Below, in pieces: positions 1-7,329 of a stretch of 64,000 nucleotides of DNA. The position numbers and the translations under genes are program-made. The notes under the pieces are model-generated. The model was not told the origin of the DNA and searched no databases. It worked only from the letters and a program-made list of their open reading frames with translations. Every line of letters begins with the position of its first letter. Position 1 is the first letter of the stretch. The stretch covers positions 1 through 64,000 of the forward strand of contig NZ_KB905827.1 in NCBI RefSeq assembly GCF_000381025.1, given 5' to 3'. This DNA comes from Streptomyces sulphureus DSM 40104 (lineage in GTDB: Bacteria > Actinomycetota > Actinomycetes > Streptomycetales > Streptomycetaceae).

Positions 1-74
1 GGCTCCGCCGCGTCGGCCTCTAAGACATCGACGCGGCGGAGCACCACACCACACACCCAACGAGGCGGGGACCC

Positions 75-769
75 ATGTCCGATACCGACACCGATCCGAG
101 CGACGACGCCGAGCACATCTACCGCACCGTCGCCGCGGCCCCGATGCCGCGCCCGCGGCGGGGCGAGCGCGGCGTGATGATCGTCAGCCGCCTCGCCACG
201 GTGGACAGTTGGCCGATCGTCTCGTACCTGCCGCACCGGGCCGTCGCCGTAACGGTCGCAACGGACCGTGGCCCGCTGGAGATTATCGGCCTGTACGTAC
301 CGTCGCGGGACGCCGGGCCGAAGAAGACAGTTCGCAAGACGCAGTTCCTCGAAGAGTGCCGGGAACGCATCCCGGAAGGCCGTGGCGGACCGCGCCTGGT
401 CATCGGGGACTACAACGTCCTGGAGGCCAACCACACCCGACGTACCGGTTCTTCAAGCCGTTCGAGTACCGCTTCTACGGGTCGTGCGCGGCGTCCGGGT
501 ACCGCGACGCATTCCGTGCCCTGCATCCCGATGCCCTCGAATACTCCTGGGTCGGCCGCACCCGGGACGGCTACCGGTACGACCACGCGCACGTGTCCGC
601 GCCCCTGGCCGCCGAGCTGACCGACTGCTCCTACGTCCATGCGCCGCGGACCGGCTGGGCCCGGCTGACGGACCATTCCCCACTCACGGTGGGGCTCGGT
701 GCCGCACCGACCGTGCCGCTTGCTGTGACCGAGCCGCAAGCGGACGAACCGGCCCTCGCACTGTTGTGA
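75..769 (+). pseudogene. Frameshifted endonuclease/exonuclease/phosphatase (EEP)-family gene
   Basis: The first part, from ATG 75 to about 435, reads as an EEP-fold nuclease core: IIGLYVPSRD, then LVIGDYNVLEANH, the metal-site strand followed by the DN-type motif. Near 435 the sense continues in another frame as PTYRFFKPFEYRFYG, SGYRDAFRALHP, YDHAHVS and LTDHSPL, the Asp-His end of the fold, to the stop at 769. One net base change near CACACCCGAC accounts for this. The gene is therefore broken, or carries a sequencing error. If intact it would be about 230 residues. It precedes a MazG-like gene by about 20 bases. Confidence 0.75.
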
Positions 770-789
770 CCCGACAACGAAGGAGACTC

Positions 790-1107
790 GTGGACGCGAA
801 CACCTGGACCTCGATCGACAAGCTCCGCCAGTGGCTCGATGACGAGGCCGCCCCGGCAGCCGAGCAGGACCGGCGACTCCTCCGAGTCCTCAAGATCGGC
901 GAGGAGTACGGGGAGGTAGCGGAGGCGCTGCACGGCGCGCTCGCCGCGAACCCCCGCAAAGGCTCCAGCCACACGTGGGACGACGTGGAGAAAGAGTTGT
1001 GCGATGTGATCGTGACGAGCATGGTCGCCCTCGCGTCGATCACGTCGGATGGCCACCAGGTGTTCGATGACCGGCTCGACCATCTCATCGAACGTGTGGG
1101 CTTGTGA
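790..1107 (+). CDS. MazG-like nucleotide pyrophosphohydrolase family protein
   Basis: A 105-residue protein. The GTG at 790 is chosen because AAGGAGA lies just upstream (780-786) and homology-like sequence starts there; the longer open frame upstream is a shadow of the EEP gene. The helices contain KIGEEYGEVAEAL, then WDDVEKELCDVIVTSMVALASI, which match the EExxE...ExxD metal-binding pattern of MazG/all-alpha NTP pyrophosphatases. Expected role: hydrolysis of non-canonical or excess NTPs in the cytoplasm. It is commonly seen as cargo in actinobacterial mobile islands. It may be co-transcribed with the broken EEP gene. Confidence 0.8.
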   Translation: MDANTWTSIDKLRQWLDDEAAPAAEQDRRLLRVLKIGEEYGEVAEALHGALAANPRKGSSHTWDDVEKELCDVIVTSMVALASITSDGHQVFDDRLDHLIERVGL

Positions 1108-1312
1108 CCGTGATTTGCCGGAAGCGATGGCCGCCCGTGGTGGTGCACGCTTCTGCCTAGCTGCCGCTCGCGCTCGGAGACTGGTCATCCCGGGTTCGAG
1201 CGGCCCCTGCCCCTCCGCGTGCTGCCCCGGGGGGGCGCGGACGGGGCATCTTCTGTCCTAGGAGATCCCACCACTGGTCTCAGCGCCCCGGTGATGAGGC
1301 GTGTGGGCGATC

Positions 1313-1348
1313 AAGAAGGGCCCCAGCGTGTTTGCTGGGGCCCTTCTT
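1313..1348. terminator. Perfect 15-bp hairpin terminator left of the element
   Basis: AAGAAGGGCCCCAGC is followed after a 6-base loop by its exact complement, ending in TTCTT. It lies 27 bases from the left att copy, on the side where the tRNA-Arg 3' end originally lay. It was therefore probably the tRNA gene's own terminator before insertion, and may also end mazG transcription. Confidence 0.7.
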
Positions 1349-1375
1349 GGCGTTCTCACCTGCTGTTTCCTGCTG

Positions 1376-1417
1376 TGCCCCCGGCAGGATTCGAACCTGC
1401 GACACCCGCTTTAGGAG
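1376..1417. repeat. attL: 42-bp copy of tRNA-Arg 3' end
   Basis: These 42 bases are identical to 11825-11866. They cover the acceptor 3' strand, the T arm and part of the anticodon loop of tRNA-Arg (minus strand), ending after TTTAGGAG. The rest of the tRNA is absent here, as expected for the displaced end after site-specific integration. Confidence 0.93.
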
Positions 1418-1513
1418 TTCGATCGGGCTGTGCCCGCCGGTCTGGTCGTGCTTGCGGGACTGGCACGGCAACGTACGGGGTGGACCGCCGATATTTGCTG
1501 CCGTCCGCCGCCG

Positions 1514-1536
1514 TTGATGTCAGCGATGGATGTCAA
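1514..1536 (+). promoter_or_regulatory. Candidate left integrase/excisionase arm-type site
   Basis: TTGATGTCA, five bases, GGATGTCAA. The same pair with the same spacing occurs at 11763-11785 next to the integrase stop, so each element end has one copy inside the att core. This is the placement of arm-type sites for tyrosine integrases. Function is inferred. Confidence 0.5.
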
Positions 1537-1553
1537 CTGCCCTACGCCTGGGC

Positions 1554-1820
1554 TCACTTCTTACGGCGCTTGCGCGCGTTCGCCTTGCGTCTCTCGATGG
1601 TGTATGACGACCAGTCGCCCCGGTGCTTGTGGCACCGCGACGCACCCACCATGGCCAAGTTCTGGCAACGAGTCCCCTTCGCTGTCGTCGCCCCGCACTT
1701 CGACTGCGTGCCCACGACGCACCACCCCCTGAACTTCAACGTCCAACTCGGTTCAGGCTGGCGCGTGACCGGCCTTGGAGGGAGGCGCACGCCCGATGCA
1801 ACGGGGCGGCGGGGGCGCAA
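1554..1820 (-). CDS. Small Cys/His zinc-binding-like protein (DUF5763-like)
   Basis: The recognisable part is KCGATTAKGTRCQN...SRCHKH followed by a basic tail ending RKANARKRRKK, a C-x9-C...C-x2-H pattern of short putative zinc-binding proteins common in phages and mobile elements. The ATG at 1820 gives 88 residues. A GTG at 1715 would give 53 residues and start just before the Cys motif; the N-terminal extension has little character, so the shorter form is quite possible. It is the outermost gene on the left of the element. Function unknown. Confidence 0.55.
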   Translation of the reverse strand: MRPRRPVASGVRLPPRPVTRQPEPSWTLKFRGWCVVGTQSKCGATTAKGTRCQNLAMVGASRCHKHRGDWSSYTIERRKANARKRRKK

Positions 1821-2328
1821 ACCTCACCGGCTCCCTCCAAGTGCCGCACCTGACCCTCTCGTTGCGGACTTGGGGCCGGGGGTGAAGCCTGGGATGGACC
1901 TCCTGCGGCCGATACGGGCCGCTTGTGGTTGAGGCAGTTGCTGTACTTCGCTGCTGTACCGATGCGGCTCCGTCTGGACCTCAGCCACAGACAGCTCGCC
2001 ACAACGGCGGGAGCCCCAAACGATCAGGCGCGCGTGGGCTGCCGCACCGGCCACCGGCCTCCCCCACGCTGTCCGTCTGTCGGAGCAACCAGGGCGTCCC
2101 CCGAGACCTTCGGGGCGAACCTTTGGCTGGTTCCGCTCTGCGTCACCGCATCTGAGGCGCGCTATAGATCGCTTTGGCCGAGCTTCGAGGATGGATTCTG
2201 CCTCTACCGAGGTGTCACTAGCGATATGCTCTCGGAGTCTGACTGACCGTCACTCACATTCTCCAGTGGGTACCCCACTGGAGTCCGCTCTGCAGGAGCG
2301 GGACACCTATGAGACGGGAAGGCACGAC
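1821..2328. other. Element interior without a convincing gene
   Basis: About 500 bases between the zinc-binding-like gene and the small ORF at 2329. Open frames exist on both strands, but none shows a ribosome binding site together with recognisable protein character. Confidence 0.4.
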
Positions 2329-2460
2329 ATGCCAGAGGAGCGACTGCCTGACAGGGTGGAAGGTGAGGGGCCCGGGGACTCTCCGAGACTCCGACTGACC
2401 CTCGCTGTACTCACTGCGCTGACGGCAATTGCTGGATGTGTGGAGGCGCTAGCTCGATAG
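2329..2460 (+). CDS. Possible 43-residue membrane peptide
   Basis: ATG preceded by GGGAAGG. It encodes a short acidic N-terminus then one hydrophobic stretch, LTLAVLTALTAIAGCVEAL, about residues 24-41. No family recognised. It lies in the otherwise gene-poor left part of the AICE and could be a small holin-like or spread-type peptide, or chance. Confidence 0.3.
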   Translation: MPEERLPDRVEGEGPGDSPRLRLTLAVLTALTAIAGCVEALAR

Positions 2461-2496
2461 CGAGCATGCGGTAGCCGACGAGGTCTGATCTGCGCG

Positions 2497-2533
2497 AGCG
2501 GGTCCGACCGTGACCAGGTCGGCCGGACCCGCT
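2497..2533. repeat. Inverted repeat, 10-bp arms
   Basis: AGCGGGTCCG and its complement CGGACCCGCT separated by 17 bases. It is the first of several hairpins in the 2497-2821 non-coding stretch. Confidence 0.6.
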
Positions 2534-2756
2534 ATGCGCCTTACACGCTTGGGCCTGGTCACGGCTGCAACCGTGGCCAGGCCCTTCTGCGCGCAGTTGG
2601 GCCGGGCAAGATGCATCGCTGAACGCGAATGTGCAACGTGCGCGGCTCCACCAATATAGCTGAGTTCAACGCCAAAAACCTCTACTGGCATCAGAAATGC
2701 GCAGGTCAGCGGCACTGCTGCTGACCTGCTGCACCGCAGGAAGAGTCCGCTGGCAG

Positions 2757-2796
2757 GTTGGGTTACTGACGCCGCACTTGGCGTCAGTAACCCAAC
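2757..2796. repeat. Perfect 17-bp-arm hairpin in the non-coding part of the AICE
   Basis: GTTGGGTTACTGACGCC, a 6-base loop, then its exact complement. No T-run follows. Neighbouring weaker hairpins lie at 2703-2725 (GGTCAGC arms) and 2802-2821 (TCCCCGCA arms). This 2461-2888 stretch has no gene. A terminator, a lagging-strand initiation site or a cis-acting transfer locus are all possible. Confidence 0.65.
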
Positions 2797-2888
2797 TCTC
2801 CATCCCCGCATGGTGCGGGGAGCAACTTGTCCGCCCCGCACTGAGACTCCGCTGGCAGGGGGTCATCCCCACAATGCTGGGGAACTCT

Positions 2889-3497
2889 TCAGACAGAGTA
2901 CGCAAGACACCCCACAACCGGGCCACCACATGTGCTCGTCATCGCCGTGAGGCTGCTGTCTGCTCGGTGCGGTGTGGGGATCGGCCGGGCCGGAGCGGGG
3001 CGAAGACAGGAGCGCAGGCCCGGTCGAGCCCCACACCGTTGCGGTCCGCGTGAGCGGACCGCCTTGAACTCGTAGAGAAAGTTGTTACTCACGCCCCAGG
3101 GCTGGCAGTTGGGCCGTTGAGAACCACTCCGTGCATGCGGGTAGCGGTCCGGCTTGGCGGTGTACCAGGGGCAGGAAGAGTACCGGGCGCGCGGTCCATG
3201 TGAGCTCGGCGGCCTGGCGTGGAGCGTGAGGGCATAGGAGCCTCCGGCCTGTAGCTCGTCCAGGGCGGTCCTGTAGTCGCGCGTGATCCACTGCCATGCC
3301 CGGTCGAACGGCTCACCTTCCAGCGCTGCCACGATCGTTCGCAGTGTGACCCGTACCCAGCGCACGGCCTGGGCCGCGTCCTCGGCGTCGAAGTGCGCGC
3401 GGAACGGTGTCGCGTTTATCTCCGGATCCGTGATGGAGACGCACTCGCACCAGTAGCCGGACCTCGGCTTGAAGCTGCGGTGGCTGGGTGGAGTCAT
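2889..3497 (-). CDS. AICE-associated protein of unknown function, possible 3' frameshift
   Basis: Starts at ATG 3497, overlapping the stop of the ATPase gene (ATGA), so it is translationally coupled to it. The N-terminal part to about residue 95 (FDAEDAAQAVRWVRVTLRTIVAALEGEPFDRAWQW, then YRTALDELQAGGSYALTLHAR) looks like a genuine soluble protein. Downstream of about 3215 this frame becomes Arg/Pro/Ser-rich. The neighbouring frame reads AAELTWTARPVLFLPLVH and stops at 3085, which looks more protein-like. The native product may therefore end at 3085, with one frameshift here. Function not recognised. Confidence 0.55.
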   Translation of the reverse strand: MTPPSHRSFKPRSGYWCECVSITDPEINATPFRAHFDAEDAAQAVRWVRVTLRTIVAALEGEPFDRAWQWITRDYRTALDELQAGGSYALTLHARPPSSHGPRARYSSCPWYTAKPDRYPHARSGSQRPNCQPWGVSNNFLYEFKAVRSRGPQRCGARPGLRSCLRPAPARPIPTPHRADSSLTAMTSTCGGPVVGCLAYSV

Positions 3498-3958
3498 GGT
3501 GCGTGGGTCTGCGCGGGAAAGTGCTCGTCCGGATGCGGGTGTTCGGCCGGCGTCTCCTGTCGCAGCTCGGCGGTGACCGTGTAGCCGTGGGTGCTGTCGC
3601 CGCGGACTTCCAGGTGGTCGGCAAGAGCGGCCACCAGGCCGAGGCCCCGTCCGTGGATCTCGTCTTCGTCGGGTTCCTCGGTGTGCGGGATCGACTGCCG
3701 GCCTCCGGAGTCCCGGACCGAGACAGCGACCGAATCGACCGTACGCCGCAGGTGGATGCGGACGACACCCGTGCCGTTCCCGCTCGCGCTGTGCAGTAGG
3801 GCGTTCGTGCCCAGCTCCGTCACGATCAGCGCTGCGTCGTCGGCGCACGGGCTGTCGCTGAGGATGTCGTGCGTCCAGCGGCGGGCGCGTCCGATCTCTT
3901 CCCGAAGACCTGGACAGGAGAGTTCCCAGATCCGCACTGTGCTCGTATACTCGTGCAT
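3494..3958 (-). CDS. RsbW/SpoIIAB-like ATP-binding protein (HATPase_c_2)
   Basis: A 154-residue GHKL-fold protein: the N box is VTELGTNALLHSASG, a D-x-G type motif is VRDSGG, and the ATP-lid/G2 region is HGRGLGLVAALADHLEV. Such single-domain proteins act as serine kinases toward anti-anti-sigma partners, or as regulatory modules in Streptomyces; its target here is unknown. It leads a leftward unit with the downstream overlapping gene. A copy of the element's operator-like palindrome covers its start codon, so it is probably repressed by the GntR-type regulator. Confidence 0.85.
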   Translation of the reverse strand: MHEYTSTVRIWELSCPGLREEIGRARRWTHDILSDSPCADDAALIVTELGTNALLHSASGNGTGVVRIHLRRTVDSVAVSVRDSGGRQSIPHTEEPDEDEIHGRGLGLVAALADHLEVRGDSTHGYTVTAELRQETPAEHPHPDEHFPAQTHAP

Positions 3959-3964
3959 ACAAGT
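3949..3964. promoter_or_regulatory. KorSA-like operator copy at the ATPase gene start
   Basis: ACTCGT-GCAT-ACAAGT: one mismatch to the perfect palindrome ACTCGT-N4-ACGAGT at 5378. It overlaps the ATG at 3958-3956, where bound repressor would block initiation. Confidence 0.55.
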
Positions 3965-4003
3965 TCCTTTGTGCTGGTGGCCGCTATGGGTAGTAGTTGT
4001 GAG

Positions 4004-4438
4004 CTAGACGAGTTTCACGCCGTCGTGCGCACGCACGGCCGGCGGGGATGCTGCGTCGAGCGCGTCCAGGACGCGGATTGTGTATGCCTCGTCGGCCAGT
4101 TCGGAGACTTCATCGCGGGTCGCCCAGTGCAGGGCGTACGTCTCGTCGCCAGTCGTCGCGGAACCGTCGATCGCCTCGCAGCGGAAGACGAGCGAGACGA
4201 TCAGGCCGGTCATGTTCTTGTAGACGCCGGTCAGAGTGGCGGGGAGGAAGATCTTGTAGCCGGTCTCTTCCAGGACCTCGCGCTGAAGAGCGTCCGGGAT
4301 GGTCTCGCCCGGTTCGAGGACGCCGCCCGGCGGCTCCCACCTGCCGTTGTCCCTGCGCTGGATCAGCAGGGCCCGGCCGTGGTCGTCGACGATGACCCCA
4401 GCGACGCTCACGGAGTGGGGGCGTTCAGCAGTGCTCAC
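4004..4438 (-). CDS. NUDIX hydrolase
   Basis: 144 residues from GTG 4438, which has GAGGA six bases upstream. The NUDIX box is complete: GGVLEPGETIPDALQREVLEETGY (G-x5-E-x7-REVLEETG), preceded by the strand ALLIQRRDNGRWEPP. It should hydrolyse a nucleoside diphosphate linked to another moiety; the substrate is unknown. NUDIX genes are regular AICE partners (Pra-like position beside the repressor). It is divergent from the GntR gene, with 85 bases between starts and an operator-like half-site there. Confidence 0.9.
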   Translation of the reverse strand: MSTAERPHSVSVAGVIVDDHGRALLIQRRDNGRWEPPGGVLEPGETIPDALQREVLEETGYKIFLPATLTGVYKNMTGLIVSLVFRCEAIDGSATTGDETYALHWATRDEVSELADEAYTIRVLDALDAASPPAVRAHDGVKLV

Positions 4439-4494
4439 GTTCCTCTGTCCTCTCAGCTGACTAGGCTTCTCCACCGTAGCAACGTAACTCAGCC

Positions 4495-4510
4495 TCTCGT
4501 CTAGATATGT
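4495..4510. promoter_or_regulatory. Degenerate KorSA-like operator upstream of the GntR gene
   Basis: TCTCGT-CTAG-ATATGT. The left half matches the ACTCGT arm and the right arm is weak. It lies in the NUDIX/GntR divergent promoter, 14 bases before the GntR ATG, consistent with autoregulation. Confidence 0.4.
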
Positions 4511-4523
4511 GAAGGAGTACAGC

Positions 4524-5312
4524 ATGGCGGCTCTTCCCTCCGGTCTACTCGGAGCGCTCGACCCGACCAGCGACCGCGCGGTCTTCCGGCAGATCGCCGA
4601 CCAGATCCGCGAAGCGATCGACAAGGGGCGCTTCAAGGAGGGCGCCAAGCTGCCGTCCGAGGCTGAGCTCGTGGAGCACTTCGGGGTCTCGCGGATGACC
4701 GTGCGGAATTCGATCTCTCAGCTCCAGGGCGAAGGACTCGTCTCGTCCGAGCACGGCAAGGGCGTTTTCGTACGGCCTCGGCCTCCGGTGCGACGGCTGG
4801 CCTCCGACCGCTTCGCCCGGCGGCACCGCGAGCAGGGGAAGGCGGCTTTCACCGTGGAGGCAGAAGCCGCGGGGAGCCGTCCCGAGGTCGACAGCCTGGA
4901 AGTGAAGGAAGAGCGGGCCTCGCAGGACATCTCTGCCCGGCTCGGATCGGTGCGCAAGGTTCTCTCGCGCCGTCGGCGGTATCTGCTGGACGGCCGGCCG
5001 GTCGAGTTCGCCACGTCGTACCTGCCGTTGGACCTCGCGCGCGGTACGCAGATCGCCGAGCCGAACCCGGGGCCCGGTGGCATCTACGCCCGGCTGGAAG
5101 AGCTCGGGCGCCACCTGGACCACTTCGACGAGGAGGTGCAGGCGCGCATGCCCTCGCAGGAGGAGACCAAGATGCTGCGGCTGGCTGCTGGTGTGCCCGT
5201 CATCCATCTGGTGCGGACCGCGTACGACTCCGAGGGCCGTGCGGTGGAGGTCTGCGACACGGTGATGGCCGCCGACGCGTACGTACTGGCGTATCAACTT
5301 CCCGCCAACTGA
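4524..5312 (+). CDS. GntR/HutC-family regulator with UTRA domain (KorSA-like)
   Basis: 262 residues. The ATG at 4524 is chosen over the upstream GTG 4509 because GAAGGAG (4511-4517) is correctly spaced. Residues 15-80 form a winged helix (VFRQIADQIREAIDKGRFKEGAKLPSEAELVEHFGVSRMTVRNSI...GLVSSEHGKGVFV); the remainder is a UTRA effector domain. In pSAM2 the related KorSA represses transfer and replication functions. The palindromes at 3949, 4495, 5378 and 5451 sit at the promoters of its own gene, the leftward arm and the transfer/replication operon, as expected for such a switch. Confidence 0.9.
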   Translation: MAALPSGLLGALDPTSDRAVFRQIADQIREAIDKGRFKEGAKLPSEAELVEHFGVSRMTVRNSISQLQGEGLVSSEHGKGVFVRPRPPVRRLASDRFARRHREQGKAAFTVEAEAAGSRPEVDSLEVKEERASQDISARLGSVRKVLSRRRRYLLDGRPVEFATSYLPLDLARGTQIAEPNPGPGGIYARLEELGRHLDHFDEEVQARMPSQEETKMLRLAAGVPVIHLVRTAYDSEGRAVEVCDTVMAADAYVLAYQLPAN

Positions 5313-5377
5313 TCGTCGTTGCTGGTCAATGGGCTGGTGGGTGCGCTTCTCCCGAACTCGTACACGCCGATGGGCAT

Positions 5378-5393
5378 ACTCGTATAGACGAGT
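5378..5393. promoter_or_regulatory. KorSA-like operator, best copy
   Basis: ACTCGT-ATAG-ACGAGT, with perfect 6-bp arms, 138 bases before the first gene of the transfer operon. Confidence 0.6.
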
Positions 5394-5450
5394 GGGCAAG
5401 CTGTGTGTCACAGTGGTTCTCATTCCGCCCGAGCGGACTGTTCTGGTGGA

Positions 5451-5466
5451 ACTCATCTAGACGACT
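5451..5466. promoter_or_regulatory. KorSA-like operator, second copy before the transfer operon
   Basis: ACTCAT-CTAG-ACGACT: two mismatches to the best copy, 73 bases downstream of it (seven helical turns) and 50 bases before the TTG start at 5516. Confidence 0.5.
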
Positions 5467-5515
5467 AGGTGTCGATCGCCGCCGGGCGACGGCATACGAA
5501 GAAGGAGAAGTGACC

Positions 5516-5866
5516 TTGCGAACGATCCGTATCGAGACCTCGAACGCGACCGTCCTGCTCACCGAGGCCCCGGAACCGAAGGTGCGCGATCGGCAGACCG
5601 GCGAGGTCGCCAAGGACGCCGTCAGCGGCGAGTCGCTGATGAAGGTCGGCGTGGTCTACATCGACGAGGGGGAGTCCTCGCTGATCCACGTGACCGTTCC
5701 GGAGAGCGGGGTGGCCGAGGGGCTGACGCTCGGCGCCTCCATCTCCCTGCCGGGGCTGATCGCCCGTCCCTGGGAGTCGGTGTTCAACGGCCAGCAGCGG
5801 CACGGCATCGCCTACCGGGCAACAGCCGTCGTCCCGGGCGCCGTTTCGGCCGGTGTGGGGGCCTGA
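5516..5866 (+). CDS. AICE-conserved protein of unknown function preceding the transfer ATPase
   Basis: 116 residues from a TTG at 5516. GGAG of GAAGGAG ends eight bases upstream, whereas the in-frame GTG 5510 is only two bases from it. The sequence is a soluble, beta-rich protein (MRTIRIETSNATVLLTEAPE..., SLMKVGVVYIDEGESSLIHVTVPE). Small proteins of this kind precede the Tra gene in several AICEs. No catalytic motif seen. It ends 4 bases before the Tra ATG, so it is operonic with transfer. Confidence 0.75.
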   Translation: MRTIRIETSNATVLLTEAPEPKVRDRQTGEVAKDAVSGESLMKVGVVYIDEGESSLIHVTVPESGVAEGLTLGASISLPGLIARPWESVFNGQQRHGIAYRATAVVPGAVSAGVGA

Positions 5867-5870
5867 CCGC

Positions 5871-7247
5871 ATGTCCGAGCTGACGACGCTGATGGAGGTG
5901 GGTGGTCCCATCGCCGCATGTGGTGGCGGGGCCGCCTACCTCCGGGCCCGGCACCCGGCGGCCTACTGGTCCACGGTCGGCCTGCCGGTCTCGGTGGCCC
6001 GGATACTCGGCTCGTACGGGTCGGTCATGGACTCGTGCGGGCTGACGGTGCAGCCGTCCCGGCTGCGTGTGCTGGCCACTCGGGCCACGACTCGGCGGGA
6101 GATTCGTCCGGTGCCGCCTCGCCGTGGGCTGATGCGGCCCACCTCGACCGGTCTGTGGCTGAGGCTCCGGCTCGCACCGGGCCAGGAGCCCGAGGACGTG
6201 GCGGCTGCGGCTGAACGGCTGCGGCACGCCTGGGGAGTTCACTCCGTGTACGTGCAGGACGTGAAGCCCGGCGTGGTCGAACTGCGGCTCGTCGGCTTCG
6301 ACGTGCTGTCGCGGGTGCGGATGCCGCGCAAGGCCGGTGGCGGCTTCCTGCGGATACCGGTCGCGCTCCGGGAGGACGCCACGGCCTCCGTACGGGACTA
6401 CCGGGCGATCCCCCACCAACTGACTCTGGGCGCCACGCTTTCGGGCAAGTCTATGTACCTGCGGCACCTAATCACCGGGCTCGCGCGTCAGCCCGTCGCG
6501 CTGGTCGGGATCGACTGCAAGCGGGGTGTGGAACTGGCGCCGTTTGCTTCGCGGTTGTCCGCGCTGGCAACCGACCCGGAACAGGCGTCAGAGCTGCTGC
6601 CGGCGCTGGTGGACCTGATGGAGTCGCGCTACGACCTGATCAAAGCCCGCCAGGGGATCGCCCCGAGCACGCCGGACGAAGAGATCACGTCCGATGTGTG
6701 GGGGCTGCCGGAGAGCGAACGACCGGTGCCGGTGGTGCTGTTCGTGGACGAGGTGGCCGAACTCTTCCTCGTCACGACGCGGAAGGACGAGGAACGGCGG
6801 GACGAGATGGTCACCCAGCTCATCCGGCTCGCCCAGCTCGGCCGCGCTGCCGGCATCTACCTGGAAGTCTGCGGCCAGCGCTTCGGGGCTGAACTCGGCA
6901 AGGGCGCGACCATGCTCCGGTCCCAGCTCTCCGGCCGCGTCTGCCACCGCGTGAACGATGAAGCCTCCGCCAAGATGGCGCTCGGTGACATCGCTCCGGA
7001 AGCGGTCGGTGCCGCGTGCGCCATCGCCCCCGAACGGCCCGGCCTCGCCGTCGCCGGAGACACCTCCGGCGGCTGGACTCGCGTCCGTACGCCGTACCTC
7101 TCGCTGGCCGACGCCTCCGCCGTCTGCCAGGAACACGCCCACCTGGTGCCCGACGTGCCCGCGCTCACGCCCTTCCGGCCCGTCGTCCCGGCCGAGCCTG
7201 TCGAGCGCCCGGCTTCGCTCGTGAAGCCCCGGCCCGTGGCCGACTGA
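5871..7247 (+). CDS. FtsK/SpoIIIE-type DNA translocase, AICE transfer protein (TraB/TraSA-like)
   Basis: 458 residues. The N-terminal about 110 residues include a weakly hydrophobic segment. The motor follows, with Walker A GATLSGKS near residue 190, Walker B VPVVLFVDEVAEL near 290 and the downstream segment RLAQLGRAAGIYLEVCGQRFGAE. The Ser in GATLSGKS replaces the more usual Gly. Family members form hexamers that pump double-stranded plasmid DNA between mycelia and are sufficient for AICE conjugation. A ParB-like C-terminal winged helix is not obvious; the tail is Pro-rich. Confidence 0.93.
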   Translation: MSELTTLMEVGGPIAACGGGAAYLRARHPAAYWSTVGLPVSVARILGSYGSVMDSCGLTVQPSRLRVLATRATTRREIRPVPPRRGLMRPTSTGLWLRLRLAPGQEPEDVAAAAERLRHAWGVHSVYVQDVKPGVVELRLVGFDVLSRVRMPRKAGGGFLRIPVALREDATASVRDYRAIPHQLTLGATLSGKSMYLRHLITGLARQPVALVGIDCKRGVELAPFASRLSALATDPEQASELLPALVDLMESRYDLIKARQGIAPSTPDEEITSDVWGLPESERPVPVVLFVDEVAELFLVTTRKDEERRDEMVTQLIRLAQLGRAAGIYLEVCGQRFGAELGKGATMLRSQLSGRVCHRVNDEASAKMALGDIAPEAVGAACAIAPERPGLAVAGDTSGGWTRVRTPYLSLADASAVCQEHAHLVPDVPALTPFRPVVPAEPVERPASLVKPRPVAD

Positions 7248-7329
7248 CCTCCTCCCCAACCCAGTTGGCGTGACCGCCTCGCGCCGAGTCCCTACCCCGC
7301 CCATGCCTGAATCCGGAAGGAGGCGCCGC

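Noticed and set aside
1187..1206. Sequence ending GGGTTCGAG resembling a tRNA T-arm
   Set aside because: No acceptor or anticodon stems can be formed around it.
6571..6578. GACCCGGA octamer resembling the TraB recognition sequence of some Streptomyces plasmids
   Set aside because: A single copy inside the tra coding region; a transfer locus needs clustered copies.
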